From Panax quinquefolius (taxonomy: Eukaryota > Streptophyta > Magnoliopsida > Apiales > Araliaceae), in NCBI GenBank assembly GCA_020205615.1, contig CM035169.1, positions 19,798,229 to 19,862,228 of the forward strand: a stretch of 64,000 nucleotides of DNA, in the 5' to 3' direction. Both the position numbers and the translations under genes were made by a program. Positions 1 through 11,610 of this stretch are shown here, in pieces (positions within the stretch are counted from its first letter, which is position 1; each line of letters begins with the position of its first letter). The notes under the pieces were generated by a model. That model saw only the letters and a list, made by a program, of their open reading frames with translations, was not told where the DNA came from and did not search any database.

Positions 1-436
1 TAACTTAAAATAATCTCATGTTATATTTGTTTTTTTATAATTAAGTAAAGTATTGGATTAAAAAAAATCGTTTAAACTATATACAATTACCAATAATTAC
101 ATATTTTAAACTTATTTATACATATATATATATATATATATATACACCCATGACGATGTGGGGATGAGAGTGTATACATAATAAAAAAGTATTATTTTTT
201 TAGTTTTGGGGTTGGGGGTGGGGGTGGGGGTGGGGGTGGGAGTGGGGGAGGATGGGGGAGGCGGGGTGGGAGTATATACATAATCAGAATATATTATTTT
301 TTTTGGGTTGAAGTTGGGGTTGGGGTTGGGGTGGAAGGTGGCCCGGGATGGGAGTGTATATATAATCAGTAATATATATATATATATATATATATATTGA
401 TATATAAATAAGTTTAAAATATGTTATTATTGATAA
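1..436. repeat. Left arm, core and start of right arm of a long palindromic (MITE/foldback-like) element
   Basis: Bases 1-84 are, on the opposite strand, a close match to about 10585-10663, and bases about 85-135 (with the motif tttaaacttattta) are inverted again at about 388-436 (taaataagtttaaaatatg). Taken in order the arms read a, b, core, b', [retrotransposon], a'. If the retrotransposon is removed, b' and a' become contiguous and pair with the left arm along its whole visible length. The left end lies outside the window. I infer a non-autonomous DNA element, possibly related to Harbinger/Tourist-like MITEs because of its outer end (see 10580-10766). No transposase is visible. Confidence 0.7.
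150..378. repeat. G-rich minisatellite core of the palindrome
   Basis: About three imperfect units, each made of a gggaGTGTATAcATAATcag-like segment, an ATTATTTTTTT tract and a run of GGGGTT/GGGGGT words. The densest stretch, about 205-275, has more than ten runs of four or more G and could form G-quadruplexes on the plus strand. It lies exactly between the inverted arms, so it would be the loop of any extruded hairpin. There is no coding potential. Confidence 0.75.
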
Positions 437-3067
437 GGGTATATGGTACAGAATTCAAATACAACTTACTAATACAACTGTCGTGTACAATACGACAAAA
501 CATAAACTGTGAGTTTGAATACAAATATTGTCTACTAGAGATTATACAAACTCAAAAGGAGTCCTCATTACAATTATTATCACACTATTTCACGTAATAG
601 TGAGGACTACTAATGTTATCCTCTGGACCATCACTCCGCTTCCTCGACTAAATCCTCAAATTTATATTCTCATTTCAAGAGAGATGGTGAAAGAAAGGGT
701 GAGCTCAACTAGCCCAAGAAAAAAAATATTATGACTAAGATAATGCGTAATAAATTATCATTAGTCTTCAATAATGTTAAACCGATAAATATAATAGACA
801 TCAAGTTTAATGCATAGATGAACAAGCAATCCATTAAAAGAGCCAAGTAGAAAATAAAATCTACTATCTTTTATGATTTAAAAGGTTTTTCATCATCATA
901 TCGCCGAGACTCACTTAATAAATATTCCACATCATTGAATCACCCCGCTACTACGCCAAGGATATTCTTTAGTATCACGACCACAATTATCCATGCACTA
1001 CGGGCCAAGAATATTTGTGTATTCATTAATGGTCATGATCATGCCAACAACTGTCCATCAATGCACTACGGGCCAATGAGGACATTTACCACATCATTTA
1101 TAATCCCTGGTCATAATCATACCAAGTCCATCCAATGCACCACAGCTTTACAGCCACGATGACTTTAAAAAAATATAAATATGAGGATGATGACAATGAT
1201 ATAAGAATTCAATAAAATAAGTTCAAGAATTAATTTATCCAGAACTAATAACGTCCCAAATTGTCAACATGATACTGCTTTGTAGAGTAAAATTCAAGAA
1301 TGCTCAGAAGAATATATTTCCATGAAAAGATACTGGATGAAGCGCAAATATCAAGAATATTCCACTAATTTCATGGAGTATAGAAGTCTAAACTTTAACC
1401 AACTGAGTATAATAGAATGGAATAACAACAAAATCACCATGCATGCGGTACTTCGCATAGACAGGTTATTCCAACAGAATAATAATAACGGAACCAAAAT
1501 CAAAAGTGAAATTCACACCGATGTGAAGTTCCAACAGAATAATAAAAAATAGAATAACAACAGAAATCACCATGTATGCGATGCTTGCGCAGATTAAGTT
1601 ATTCCACGAGAATACTAATAAGGATGGAATCGGTCCGCAGAAAACGCATGCGAGATGTGATATTCCAACAGAATAATAATAAAGACGAACCGGATCCGAT
1701 AAAATGCACGCATGAACGGATATTCCAATGTAATAATAAAGAGCGAAAATCAGTCCCAGCGTAAAATGCATGCAGATGTGATATTCCAACATAATAATAA
1801 AGACGGAATAATAGAAGAATGTCACCAAGTATAGGGTAGAAATCACGATACAAAAGTTATTCCAATGAATAATAAGAAATGGAATAACAATGCGTTCTCT
1901 TCATGAATAAGAAAGAATAACACCCCTTACCGTAAAAGAAACTTAATATAAGAGTAGTTAAGTAGCAGAATACTTTTTTATAGTTTCTCTATAATTTTTC
2001 TCTCTCTAGAGTTCTAGTGAATTCGTAAGAAATAATGAAGGAATGAGCTTCTATTTATAGGAGAATGGAAGGGGTACTGTTAAGAAACAGACGCAATAAT
2101 TATTTACGGATGAACAACAACACTTCACGCTTCCTACGCATCAGTACACATTTTCAAAGAGTTGGCCAATGAATGTCTAGGTTGGAAAAATCATGCTAGC
2201 AATTGTCAATTCCCCAACCAATCAGAATAAAGGAAGATTATAAAAACCTATCTATATATATATAATCCACACATGTTGAAAACCTAAATATATATATAAT
2301 AATAATAAATGTACTCCTCCCTGTCAATTTTCGAGCATTGCATATATATAAATAATACCTATACTACACCATCCTGACTACTCCCTCCACCAAAAACCAC
2401 TATCAAATATATATATCATATATATAATCACATGCACCCACATTTTATATATTATATATAAACATCCCATAACAATAATACTCCCACATTCCTCGTTCCT
2501 TTTTTTTTCTTCATTCCATGTAACAAACATAAGTTCCCATCTCCACCAAAAGTCATAAACATATGGGCCCCTCCACTTACATTGAATAAATTTCTACCGA
2601 TTATTTTGAAAAATGAGAAAGTAGAGGGTCCAAATAATACGCCAAACTCTACAACAAATACTGTGGCAATAATTAAACAAAATTGAGTGAGTTCTCACGT
2701 AATAATCAATCTGGTGTCTTTCTTATGCAACCACGCCAGATTCTCGTATTTTTTTACTACCGAGTAGTTCAACAGTATTAACGGTAAAACTTCTGCCATT
2801 ATTTGCATAAAAATATTTTTGTCGTTTTCTCAATATATCCGACAATAATTCTGTTGTGGGGTCCACCAATGATTGCGCCGTTTGTACGAATATTCTCTTC
2901 TAAAACGAATATTCTCCGACCAATCGAATATAATATAACAACTTGCATACTATGCAAAATTTATAAATATTACCCACAACTATAACATTATATCAATTTA
3001 ACTCCATAATATTCAAAAATAATATTTATAGAAAAATCATCTTTATTCAAAAAGTTGGGGTTTTACA
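437..3067 (-). repeat. 3' LTR (left copy, outer end truncated)
   Basis: Matches 7950-10579 over its whole length with small substitutions and indels. The inner edge (…GGGGTTTTACA on plus) is intact and abuts the polypurine tract. The first roughly 50 bases of the other LTR, beginning TGTGATGCCCC, have no counterpart here; similarity starts at about 440. Contains a tandem array at about 1467-1890 and repeats of a CACTACGGGCCAA word at about 990-1080. Confidence 0.9.
1467..1890. repeat. Tandem array of about 60-bp units inside the 3' LTR
   Basis: About seven degenerate units, each containing a TATTCCAAC-AATAATAATAA core, begin near 1467, 1527, 1598, 1661, 1719, 1781 and 1857. The spacers are GC-richer and diverge, several with aaaatgcaTGCa. 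The same array is at about 8990-9405, so it predates insertion and is part of the element. It may be a regulatory U3 array; this is inference. Confidence 0.8.
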
Positions 3068-3082
3068 ATCTCCCCTTTTTAT
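3068..3082 (-). other. Retrotransposon polypurine tract
   Basis: On the minus strand AAAAAGGGGAGAT directly precedes the 3' LTR start TGTAAAACC. This is the expected plus-strand priming site and confirms both orientation and the LTR edge. Confidence 0.8.
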
Positions 3083-4377
3083 GAAATTTCGCCCTCGAAA
3101 TTAGGGTACGTACCTGATATGTCGAAGAGGTAAGGATACCTTGATTTCATTTCAGATTCTAACTCCCAAGTCATTTCCTCAACATCGTGGTTTCTCCACA
3201 AAACTTTGACTTGAGGTATAACCTTGGTGCGTAAAATATGTTTCTTCTTATCCAAGATTTGAACAGGTACCCTCTTCATACGTTAAGTCTTCCGCTATTT
3301 CGTCTGGTTCTAACTCAATAATGTGGTTCGGGTCTTTCACATATTTACGTAACATGGATACGTGAAAAAGTTATGAACACGAGACATACTTAAGCAGAAA
3401 AGCGAGTCTATAGGCTACGGTTCCTACTCGATCGAGGATTAAAATGGGCCATGAATCGAGGATTGGGCTTTCTCTCTTTCCAAATCTCGTAACTCCTTTC
3501 CATGGAGCAACACGTAACAATACATGATCTCCTATATCAATTCCACGTCCTTTCGATGAAGATCGGCGATAACTTTTTGTCGATCTTGTGAGGTTTTATA
3601 CGTTGCGAGATCGTTTGAATCTTTTCCGTAGTCATACGTACCAACTCTGGTCCCAACAACGTTGCTTCACCCACCTCATCCCAAAGATACTTTGAAACGA
3701 CACTTTCTTCCATACAATGCCTCGAATGGAGCCATGCCAATGCTTGTTTGATAACTATTGTTGTAAGAAAACTCCACCAATGGTAAGAACTTGTCCCAAC
3801 TTCCCTTGAAGTCAAGGACACAGAGTCTTAATAAATCTTCAAGAGTTTGAATAGTCCTCTCTGATTGTCCGTCCGTCTGAGGATGATATGCCGAACTAAA
3901 TCGTAAATTCGTGCCCATAGCTTTTTGTAAACTAACCCAAAATTGTGAAGTGAATCTTGGGTCTCGATTAGAAACTATGGATACTGGCATACCACGCAGT
4001 CTTACAATCTCGTTTATGTACATACGAGCAAGACGTTCAAGTGTATAAGTTTCTCGTGATCGATAAAAATGAGCGGACTTGGTCAATCTATCAACAATGA
4101 CCCAAATCGCATCTATACCTTGAGAAACCTTAGGAAGGCCGCAGAATGAAATCCATGGTAATGTGCTCCCACTTCCATTCTGGAATTCAAGTGGTTCTGA
4201 ATGGACCTTTTGGTACTTGATGCTCTTCGCCTTGACTCGCCGACATGTTAGACACCTTGAGATAAACAACGCTATCTCTCTCTTCATATTGCCCCACCAA
4301 AATGTATGTCGAAGATCATGATACATTTTGATACTCCCAGGATGGATTGCAAACGGTGTGTTGTGCGCTTCTATCAT
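3079..4377 (-). pseudogene. Retrotransposon integrase with chromodomain-like tail, degenerate
   Basis: Contains the HHCC zinc domain (His residues near 4370-4320, CLTCRR near 4270), then the core with VDRLTKSAHF (catalytic Asp), SIVSNRDPRF and DGQSERTIQTLE (catalytic Glu), then SYNNSYQTSIGMAPFEALYGR. In the second catalytic position the family has SDRDPRF; here it is SNRDPRF, so that Asp is Asn. A final block in a different frame (3279-3079) reads VLWRNHDVEEMTWELE…YPYLFD, typical of the chromodomain tail of Tekay/Del-like elements. That tail is the main reason for the chromovirus call. Confidence 0.88.
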
Positions 4378-4402
4378 GATTTTATACTTTAAATCAGGGT
4401 CA

Positions 4403-5889
4403 TTAGGAACACAAAGTCCGGAGTTGACTCAAGTATTCCTTCTTCATCGATTCTCTTGCTTCCCAGACAAGACCTTCTTGCACTTTCTTCCTCATACGCA
4501 TCACCTCCAGATCCGTAATTTGAGCAGCTTTAACTTTATCAATTAAAGTCGGTTCTACTCGTATATTCGCCATCATCACATGGGTCCCTGGAGTCTTTAA
4601 CTCTATCTCCATCCTTTGCAAGTCACACAAAATGGGACTTTGTGTTGACAATATCGTACTTGTATTTGCATATGATCTTCTACTCAATGCGTCGCCTACC
4701 ACGCTCACTTTTCGAGGATGGTATTGGATGGTATGATCATAATCTTTCAATGATTCAAGCCAACGTTGTTGTCGCATGTTGAGTTCCTTTTGAGTGAAGA
4801 AATATTTGAGGCTTTTATGATCCGTAAAGATCTCCACCTTCTCCCCATACAAGTAATGCCTCCAAATTTTAAGTCACGAAGACCACAACCGCTAACTCTA
4901 GGTCATGAGTAGGATAATTCCTCTCATATTCTTTGAGTTGTTGTGAGGCATAGGCTATGACTTTCCCATGTTGCATGAGAAAACATCCTAACCCTTTGCT
5001 CAAGCATCACTATAGATGACAAATCCTCCGAACCGGATGGTATTGTCGAACAAAATTTGAAATGAGTCTCCTCTTGAGTTCTTGAAAACTCTTCTCACAT
5101 TCCTCGCTCCAACCGAACTTTGTATCTTTCGAAGTCACCGAGTTAGTGGAGTAGCGATTCGAGAAAACACTTCTACGAATCTCCGATAATAACCAAATTA
5201 AGCCGATAAAAATACGTACTTGATCATCCATGATTTAGGTTGCTCCCACTTTGAATAGCTTCAATCTTTGCTAGTCAATAGATATTCCATGACTTGATAC
5301 CACGTGCCCAAGGAATGCTACTTCCTCAAGCCGAACTCGCATTTCTTTAACTTGGCATAAAGCTTATATTCACGAAGCTTTTGGAGTATAAACCTCAAGT
5401 GTTCCTCATGATCTTCACGGCTTTTTAGAATAAATAAGGATGTCATCAATAAAGACGACCACAAAGTGATCTAAATATTCCTTGAATACTTTCGGTTCAT
5501 CATATCCATGAAGGCAAAGCAGGAGCATTAGTCAATCCAAAGACATGACTAGGAATTCATAATGCCCGTCTGGGAGTTCCGAAAGCCATCTTTGGAATGT
5601 CATCGGTTCTAATCTTCAATTGGTGATATCCGGAATGAAGATCAATCTTTGAAAAGAATTTGGCTCCTTGCAACTGGTTAAACAGGTCATCAATACGTGG
5701 CAATGGGTACCTATTTTTGATGGTGACATGATTCAACTCCCGATAATCAATACAAAGTTGCATACTCCCATCTTTCTTCTTCACGAATAGAACAGGAGCA
5801 CCCCAAGGAGAAGTATTAGGACGAATAAAGCCAATGTCTAACAATTCCTGCAGTTGGGTTTTTAACTCCTGAAGTTCAATAGGAGCCAT
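4403..5889 (-). pseudogene. Retrotransposon reverse transcriptase and RNase H, frameshifted
   Basis: RT begins near 5889 with [30 protein letters not shown], the [11 protein letters not shown] block and MAFG, then loses frame near 5557. The catalytic FIDDILIY (form of YVDD) is at about 5465-5430 in another frame. RNase H follows: a tether region near 5130, then [14 protein letters not shown] with the catalytic Asp and [15 protein letters not shown] (4850-4680). At least three frame changes separate these blocks. Confidence 0.9.
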
Positions 5890-5976
5890 TCGATATGGGG
5901 CTTTGGAAATGGGTTTTATACCGGGTTCAAGGTCGATACAAAATTCAATTTCACGCTCTGGGGGTAGGCTAGGAAG

Positions 5977-6475
5977 TTATTCAGGAAATACGTCAGGAAA
6001 TTCATTAACAATAAAAATATTATTCAAAACTGACGTATTTTTGTTTAGATCTGTGACATGAGCTAAGAAAGCTTGACATCCGTTTTTCAATAAACGAATA
6101 GCTTTATGGCTTGAGATGACAGTGATTGATTTTAATGGTTTGGTTACTTGAATTCGCATAATAGGTCGATTAGGAATATGAAAGCTAACAACCTTACGAA
6201 AATAATCAATTTTAGCATGATGAGTAGTTAACCAATCAATCCCTAGAATCACATCAAATGCAAGTATTTTTAATGAAATAAGATCGACAGGTAATGTGTG
6301 GGTACCAACTTGAACCAAACAAGACTTATAAACCGCGGATGTAATGAAGGTTTCTCCCAACGAGTTTCAACAGATAAATCAAAGTCTAATTTCTCCGGAG
6401 TCAAATTTAAACGTTGAGCACAAGTAGGAGAAATAAAAGAATGGGTAGAACCCAGATCAAATAAAGTATAAACTT
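5977..6475 (-). pseudogene. Retrotransposon aspartic protease region, degenerate
   Basis: At about 6470-6430 the minus strand reads LFDLGSTHSFIS, corresponding to the usual LFDSGATHSFIS active site; the residue after the catalytic Asp is Leu rather than Ser/Thr. Further on, FDVILGIDWL (about 6270-6240) is the conserved flap-to-C-terminal block of retropepsins in plant gypsy elements. The active-site segment and the downstream block are separated by a frame break near 6360. Confidence 0.8.
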
Positions 6476-6649
6476 CGCTAGAGTTTATGATAAGCTTACC
6501 CGTGATGACCTCATTTGGGTTCCTTGCTTTCGGGAGGTCACTACAAATTTCTCCCTTGCACCATCTTGGCTATGACTTTTTCTCGGACTGACCTTTGGTG
6601 CCTCCATCCTAAATTTGAACTTGTTTTCGGTGAATGACAAAATCGGCTA

Positions 6650-7715
6650 GGTGACCTTCTTTTCCACAATTATAACATGTTTTGGACGGCATTACACAGT
6701 TTGGAGTGATGTGTCCCTCTCCTCCGCATTTGAAGCATATGATAGGTGGTCGTTCTCCTTCCTTAACAATGGGTCTTTGGTCTTTGTCGTCTTTCCATCA
6801 TTGTTGAATCTCCTCTTCTTGAAATGTCCATTCTTATTGTTTTGGCCTGATTACCAAGGTGGTTACTATTTCTCGCACGTTGATTCCTCCACGCTTGTTA
6901 TCACCGCTTCGATGATCGCTTCTCATTTGGTATTATCATTTTGCCGTTTTGTTTCTTTTTGTTAAGTTGACTCATTATCACGCTCTACTAATCGAGCCAT
7001 ATTTACAACATCTCGAATACAAACACGCTTTATGAGAAATAAGATGTTGACGTATCTCGTGTTTTAAACCTCTTAAAAACATTGCGTCCATTCTTCTTCA
7101 TTATCCACCAAGGGGGGACAAACCCGGACAACTCAAAGAAATTTAGCCTCATACTTGACATGGTCATATTATTTTGCTCGACTTGATAAACTCCACCTCC
7201 TTCATGTGACGAATACTTTCGGAAAGTACTTGTCGTTGAATAGCTCTTGGAACTTCTCCCAAGACATCTTGAAAGTCGTCGGTCAGTTGAGTACGTTTTA
7301 CTGATTCCCACCAAGTCTCCTCTTCACGCAACATGAAGGTGGCGAAGGGAACCTTTTGTTCCTCGGAGAATCCCAAGACATCAAATATCTTGGTGATCTG
7401 CTTTATCCATGCTTCCGTCTTAAGTGGTTTTGGTTCTCCAATAAACTCTGGTGGTCCTAGCTCCTTGAACTGTTTAGCGGTGACCGTCCGAGAGTTTCCA
7501 GTGTTTCCACCTATATTTTGGACAGGAGCTGTTCTCGCCTGATGTTGCATGAATTGCATAAAACCTCTGAACAGTCCATCATTCATCATTTGGTCAGTGT
7601 TGTTGTTTGCATAAGGATTGTCGCCTTCCTGATGCACATTCTCCTGATTATTGTTATGTGGAGACTCAACGGTCTCTTGTGTTCCATTGCTATTTTCAAC
7701 ATTCTCGGATGTCAT
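6650..7715 (-). pseudogene. gag: Retrotransposon gag, frameshifted
   Basis: The capsid-like N-terminal part (start chosen at the MTSENVE methionine, 7715) contains the plant Ty3/gypsy signature GPPEFIGEPKPLKTEAWI followed by ATFMLREEETWWESV, down to about 7250. The frame is then lost. Downstream, about 6730-6660, lie two CCHC zinc knuckles: the first ([14 protein letters not shown]) is complete, the second ([13 protein letters not shown]) has Phe where the last Cys should be. Gag packages element RNA. Knuckles and capsid are in different frames, so the copy is non-functional as read. Confidence 0.85.
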
Positions 7716-7886
7716 TTTCAGATACTGCCACAAAACAAAGGTTCATTAACATATAACATATTATCCATATACTTTGACCGACCAATTAAATACCAAATAA
7801 ACTTAGGTAGGTCATACTAGCGAAGGAATTCCCCGCTCTCCCCTCCTAGTTCTAGTCTCACATCTTAGCCAGGGGATCATATCCCT

Positions 7887-7902
7887 AAGCTTTGATACTA
7901 AC
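7887..7902 (-). other. Retrotransposon primer-binding site
   Basis: Immediately after the 5' LTR (minus strand) comes GTTAGTATCAAAGCTTA, close to the TGGTATCAGAGC usually seen in plant Ty3/gypsy elements primed by initiator tRNA-Met. Two or three positions differ from the common form. Its position next to the LTR end fixes the LTR boundary at 7903. Confidence 0.7.
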
Positions 7903-10579
7903 TGTGATGCCCCAAAATTAGGTATACATCACCCATCTTGGGTCGCCAGATATACGGGTACAAAATTCAAATACAACTTACTAATACAACTGCTGTACAA
8001 TATGACATAAAACATAAACTCATGAGTTTGAATACAAATATTGTCTACTAGAGATTATACAAACTCAAAAGGAGTCCTCATTACAATTATTATCACACTA
8101 TTTCACGTAATAGTGAGGACTACTAATGTTATCCTCTCGACCATCACTCCGTTCCCCGACTCGTCCCGCAAATATATTTTCATTTCACAAGAGAACAGTG
8201 AAAGAAAGGGTGAGCTCAACTAGCCCAGTAAGAAATATTATGACTAAGATAATACATAATAAATTATCATTAGTCTCCAATAATGTTAAACTGATAAATA
8301 TAATAGACATCAAGTTTAACTGCAGCGGAACAAGCAATCCATTAAAAGAGTCAAGTAGAAAATAAAATCTACTATCTTTTATGATTTAAAAGGTTTTTCA
8401 TCACTGTTACCACTGAGACTCAGCTTAATAAATATTCCACATCATTGAATCACCCCTGCACTACGGCCAAGGATATTCTTTAGTATCACGACCACAATTA
8501 TCCATGCACTACGGGCCAAGAATATTTGTGTATTCATTAATGGTCATGATCATGCCAACAACTGTCCATCAATGCACTACGGGCCAATGAGGGACATTTA
8601 CCACATCATTTATAATCCTCAGTTATTAATCAATAATACAAGTCCATCTACATACCAAGTCCATCCATGCTTTACAGACACGATGACTTTAAAAAAAATA
8701 TAAATATGAGGATGATGACAATGATATAAGAATTCAATAAAATAAGTTCAAGAATTAATTTATCCAGGAACTAATAACGTCCAAATTGTCAACATGATAC
8801 TGCTTTGTAGAGTAAAATTCAAGAATGCTCAGAAGAATATATTTCCATGAAAAGATACTGGATGAAGCGCAAATATCAAGAATATTCCACTAATTTCATG
8901 GAGTATAGAAGTCTAAACTTTAACCAACTGAGTATAATAGAGAATGGAATAACAACAGAAATCACCATGCATGCGGTACTTCGCATAGACAGGTTATTCC
9001 AACAGAATAATAATAATGGAACCAGTCGGTGAAAATCACACCGACGGGAAGTTCCAATGAATAATAAAAATAGAAACAAATGAAATCACCATGTATCCAG
9101 TCCCGCATGAAGGTTATTCCACGAATACTAATAAGGATGGAATCGAATCCAAGAAAAAAGCGCTTGCAAATATATTCCAATGTAATAATAATAAAGACGG
9201 AACCGGATCCCAAGCGTAAAATGCATGCAGAACGGGATATTCCAATGAATAATAAAAGACGAAATCGGTCCCGCGTAAAATGCATGCATGGGATATTCCA
9301 ACATAATAATAAAGATAGAATAATAGAAGAATGTCACCAAGTATAGGGTAGATCACAGTATCAAAGTTATTCCAACGAATAATAATAAGAAATGGAATAA
9401 CAACAGTTCTCTTCATGAATAAGAAAGAATAACACCCCTTACCGTAAAAGAAATTGAATATAAGAGTAGTTAAGTAGCAGAATACTTTTCTATAGTTTCT
9501 CTATAATTTTTCTCTCTCTAGAGTTCTAGTGAATTAAGAAGAAATAATGAAGGAATGAGCTTCATTTATAGGAGAATGGAAGAATCTTTGTTAAGAAACT
9601 AGACGCAACAATTATTTACGGATGAACAACAACACTTCACGTTTCCTACGCATCAGTACACATTTTCAAAGAGTTGGCCAATGAATGTCTAGATTGGAAA
9701 AATCATGCTAGCAATTGTCAATTCCCCAACCAATCAGAATAAAGGAAGATTATAAAAACCTATCTATATATATATAATCCACACATGTTGAAAACCTAAA
9801 TATATATATAATAATAATAATAAATGTACTCCTCCCTGTCAATTTTCAAGCATTGCAAATATATAAATAATACCTATACTACACCATCCTGACTACTCCC
9901 TCCACCAAAAACTACTATCAAATATATATATCATATATATAATCACATGCACCCACATTTTATATATTATATATAAACATCCCATAACAATAATACTCCC
10001 ACATTCCTCGTTCCTTTTTTTTTCTTCATTCCATGTAACAAACATAAGTTCCCATCTCCACCAAAAGTCATAAACATATGGGCCCCTCCACTTACATTGA
10101 ATAAATTTCTACCGATTATTTTGAAAAATGAGAAAGTAGGGGGTCCAAATAATACGCCAAACTCTACAACAAATACTGTGGCAATAATTAAACAAAATTG
10201 AGTGAGTTCTCACGTAATAATCAATACCGTATGCTACTATGCAACTACGCCAGACATCGTATTCTTTTTACTTTTCTGAGTTGTTCAACAAGATTAACGG
10301 TAAAACTTCTGACGTTATTTTCATTAAAATATTTTTGTCGTTTTCTCAATCCGACAATAATTCTGTTGTGGGGTCCACCAATGATTGCACCGTTTGTACG
10401 AATATTCTCTGTTAAAACGAATATTCTCCGATCAATCGAATATAATATAACAACTTGCATACTATGCAAAATTTATAAATATTACCTACAACTATAACAT
10501 TATATCAATTTAACTCCATAATATTCAAAAATAATATTTATAGAAAATTCATCTTTATTCAAAAAATTGGGGTTTTACA
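7903..10579 (-). repeat. 5' LTR (right copy, complete)
   Basis: 2677 bp. On the minus strand it runs from TGTAAAACCCC to GGGGCATCACA, that is TG…CA ends with a short matching inverted repeat. It is followed on the minus strand by the primer-binding site. It carries the same internal tandem array (about 8990-9405) and CACTACGGGCCAA repeats as the left copy. Several small ATG frames in it are repeat artefacts. Confidence 0.92.
8990..9405. repeat. Tandem array of about 60-bp units inside the 5' LTR
   Basis: Counterpart of the array at 1467-1890, with the same TATTCCAAC-AATAATAATAA core about every 55-65 bases. Differences between the two arrays fall mainly in the GC-containing spacers, while the AT cores agree. 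Confidence 0.8.
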
Positions 10580-10766
10580 GAGATAAATAGTTCAAACGAT
10601 ATTTTTTAATCCAATACTTTAATTAATCCTGAAAATAACAATCATATAAATTATTTTAAGTTATCCCATAAATAAAAAACAAATACGTGAGTATGACTAT
10701 TTAATTCTAAGATTAATTATCTTGGGATTATAATCCGAGATTATAATACTTGCAAACACACCTTCC
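10580..10766. repeat. Right arm of the palindromic element
   Basis: 10585-10663 is the inverted complement of 1-84. It continues outward to ggattataatccgagattataatacTTGCAAACACACC near 10766, an end resembling that of Tourist/Harbinger-like MITEs. A related segment (ataatccTTGCAAACAAA-type) occurs twice at about 61880-61985, so it is a dispersed family. Confidence 0.65.
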
Positions 10767-11610
10767 ATTTTTTACGAACCCCTTCTCTCAATTTTTTTTA
10801 ACAAAACTCGCCCTTAAAAATTTAACATTAATACTAAAAAACAGATGATGTTGACACGATAATAAAATTATATTGATAAATTTGATAACATTATTTCATT
10901 TTATATTTTAAAACTGCACCGAAACATATATAACTATTTAAAATAAAATAAAAAATTGTTCCATGACAATTGTACAAATGTATTTAGTATTGGTGCGACA
11001 TATATTACAATTTCAAATTTTTTTTTGTTATTCCTCGCCAAAATTTCATCCTAGTTTGTCATCTATATTTTTGAGTAGCATACTTTACAGTGACCTCAAC
11101 TTTTTTAGTAATGCAACGGCAGGTTTAATTTGCAGTTGCAAAGATTGGCTTACTATAATAGACCATAAGACTCACCCAAATGTTTATAAAAGTATAATTA
11201 GCAAACTATACACAAATATTTGTGCACCCAAAATAGAATCCATGCATTGAAAATGTATGAAACATCCAATATAATAAATCCAGCCTTCTATTCTCTTTTT
11301 TGTACTATTTGTACTTAACACAATTTGTGTCCATAGTACTACTCTTTAGTGAAATCCAATCACAATGCATATTTTACATTACATGCCAAAATAATCCAAG
11401 AACATTAGTTCTCTCTTTAAGTGTGAGACCAAAAAGTGTTACTGAATTGATAAATTAATATTTCAAATTATGATTACTGCTTGGCCATATATCTTAAAAT
11501 CAACTATATTCTAAAAGGCAGTTAAAAGATCAGGAAAAAAAATATCTGGAATACTCCTGTTTTACAAGATCATTCATCCCTGCTTCTCTGAATTTCCTCT
11601 CCCAAAGCTT
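10767..11610. other. Intergenic, AT-rich, no gene seen
   Basis: No frame with protein similarity. The right end is the 3' flank of the minus-strand gene at 11611-16522 and should include its 3' UTR and poly(A) site. Confidence 0.5.

Larger units (their letters stand above)
437..10579 (-). mobile_element. Ty3/gypsy LTR retrotransposon, chromovirus-like, degenerate
   Basis: Two long direct repeats (about 437-3067 and 7903-10579) flank an internal region of about 4.8 kb read on the minus strand. The order is primer-binding site, gag with CCHC knuckles, protease, reverse transcriptase, RNase H, integrase, chromodomain-like tail, polypurine tract. Protease-RT-RH-integrase order is diagnostic of Ty3/gypsy (Metaviridae), and the C-terminal tail resembles the Del/Tekay chromovirus group. 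All coding blocks are interrupted by small frameshifts, so the copy cannot be autonomous as read. The LTRs remain very similar, including their internal repeats, which suggests a fairly recent insertion. The left LTR lacks about 50 terminal bases. It is inserted in the right arm of a palindromic element. Confidence 0.93.

Noticed and set aside
1467..1890. CRISPR-like repeat-spacer look in the LTR arrays
   Set aside because: Plant nuclear DNA; units are degenerate, lie inside LTRs and have no cas genes.
4328..4546. Plus-strand frames within 3000-7900
   Set aside because: Shadows of the minus-strand retrotransposon gag-pol.
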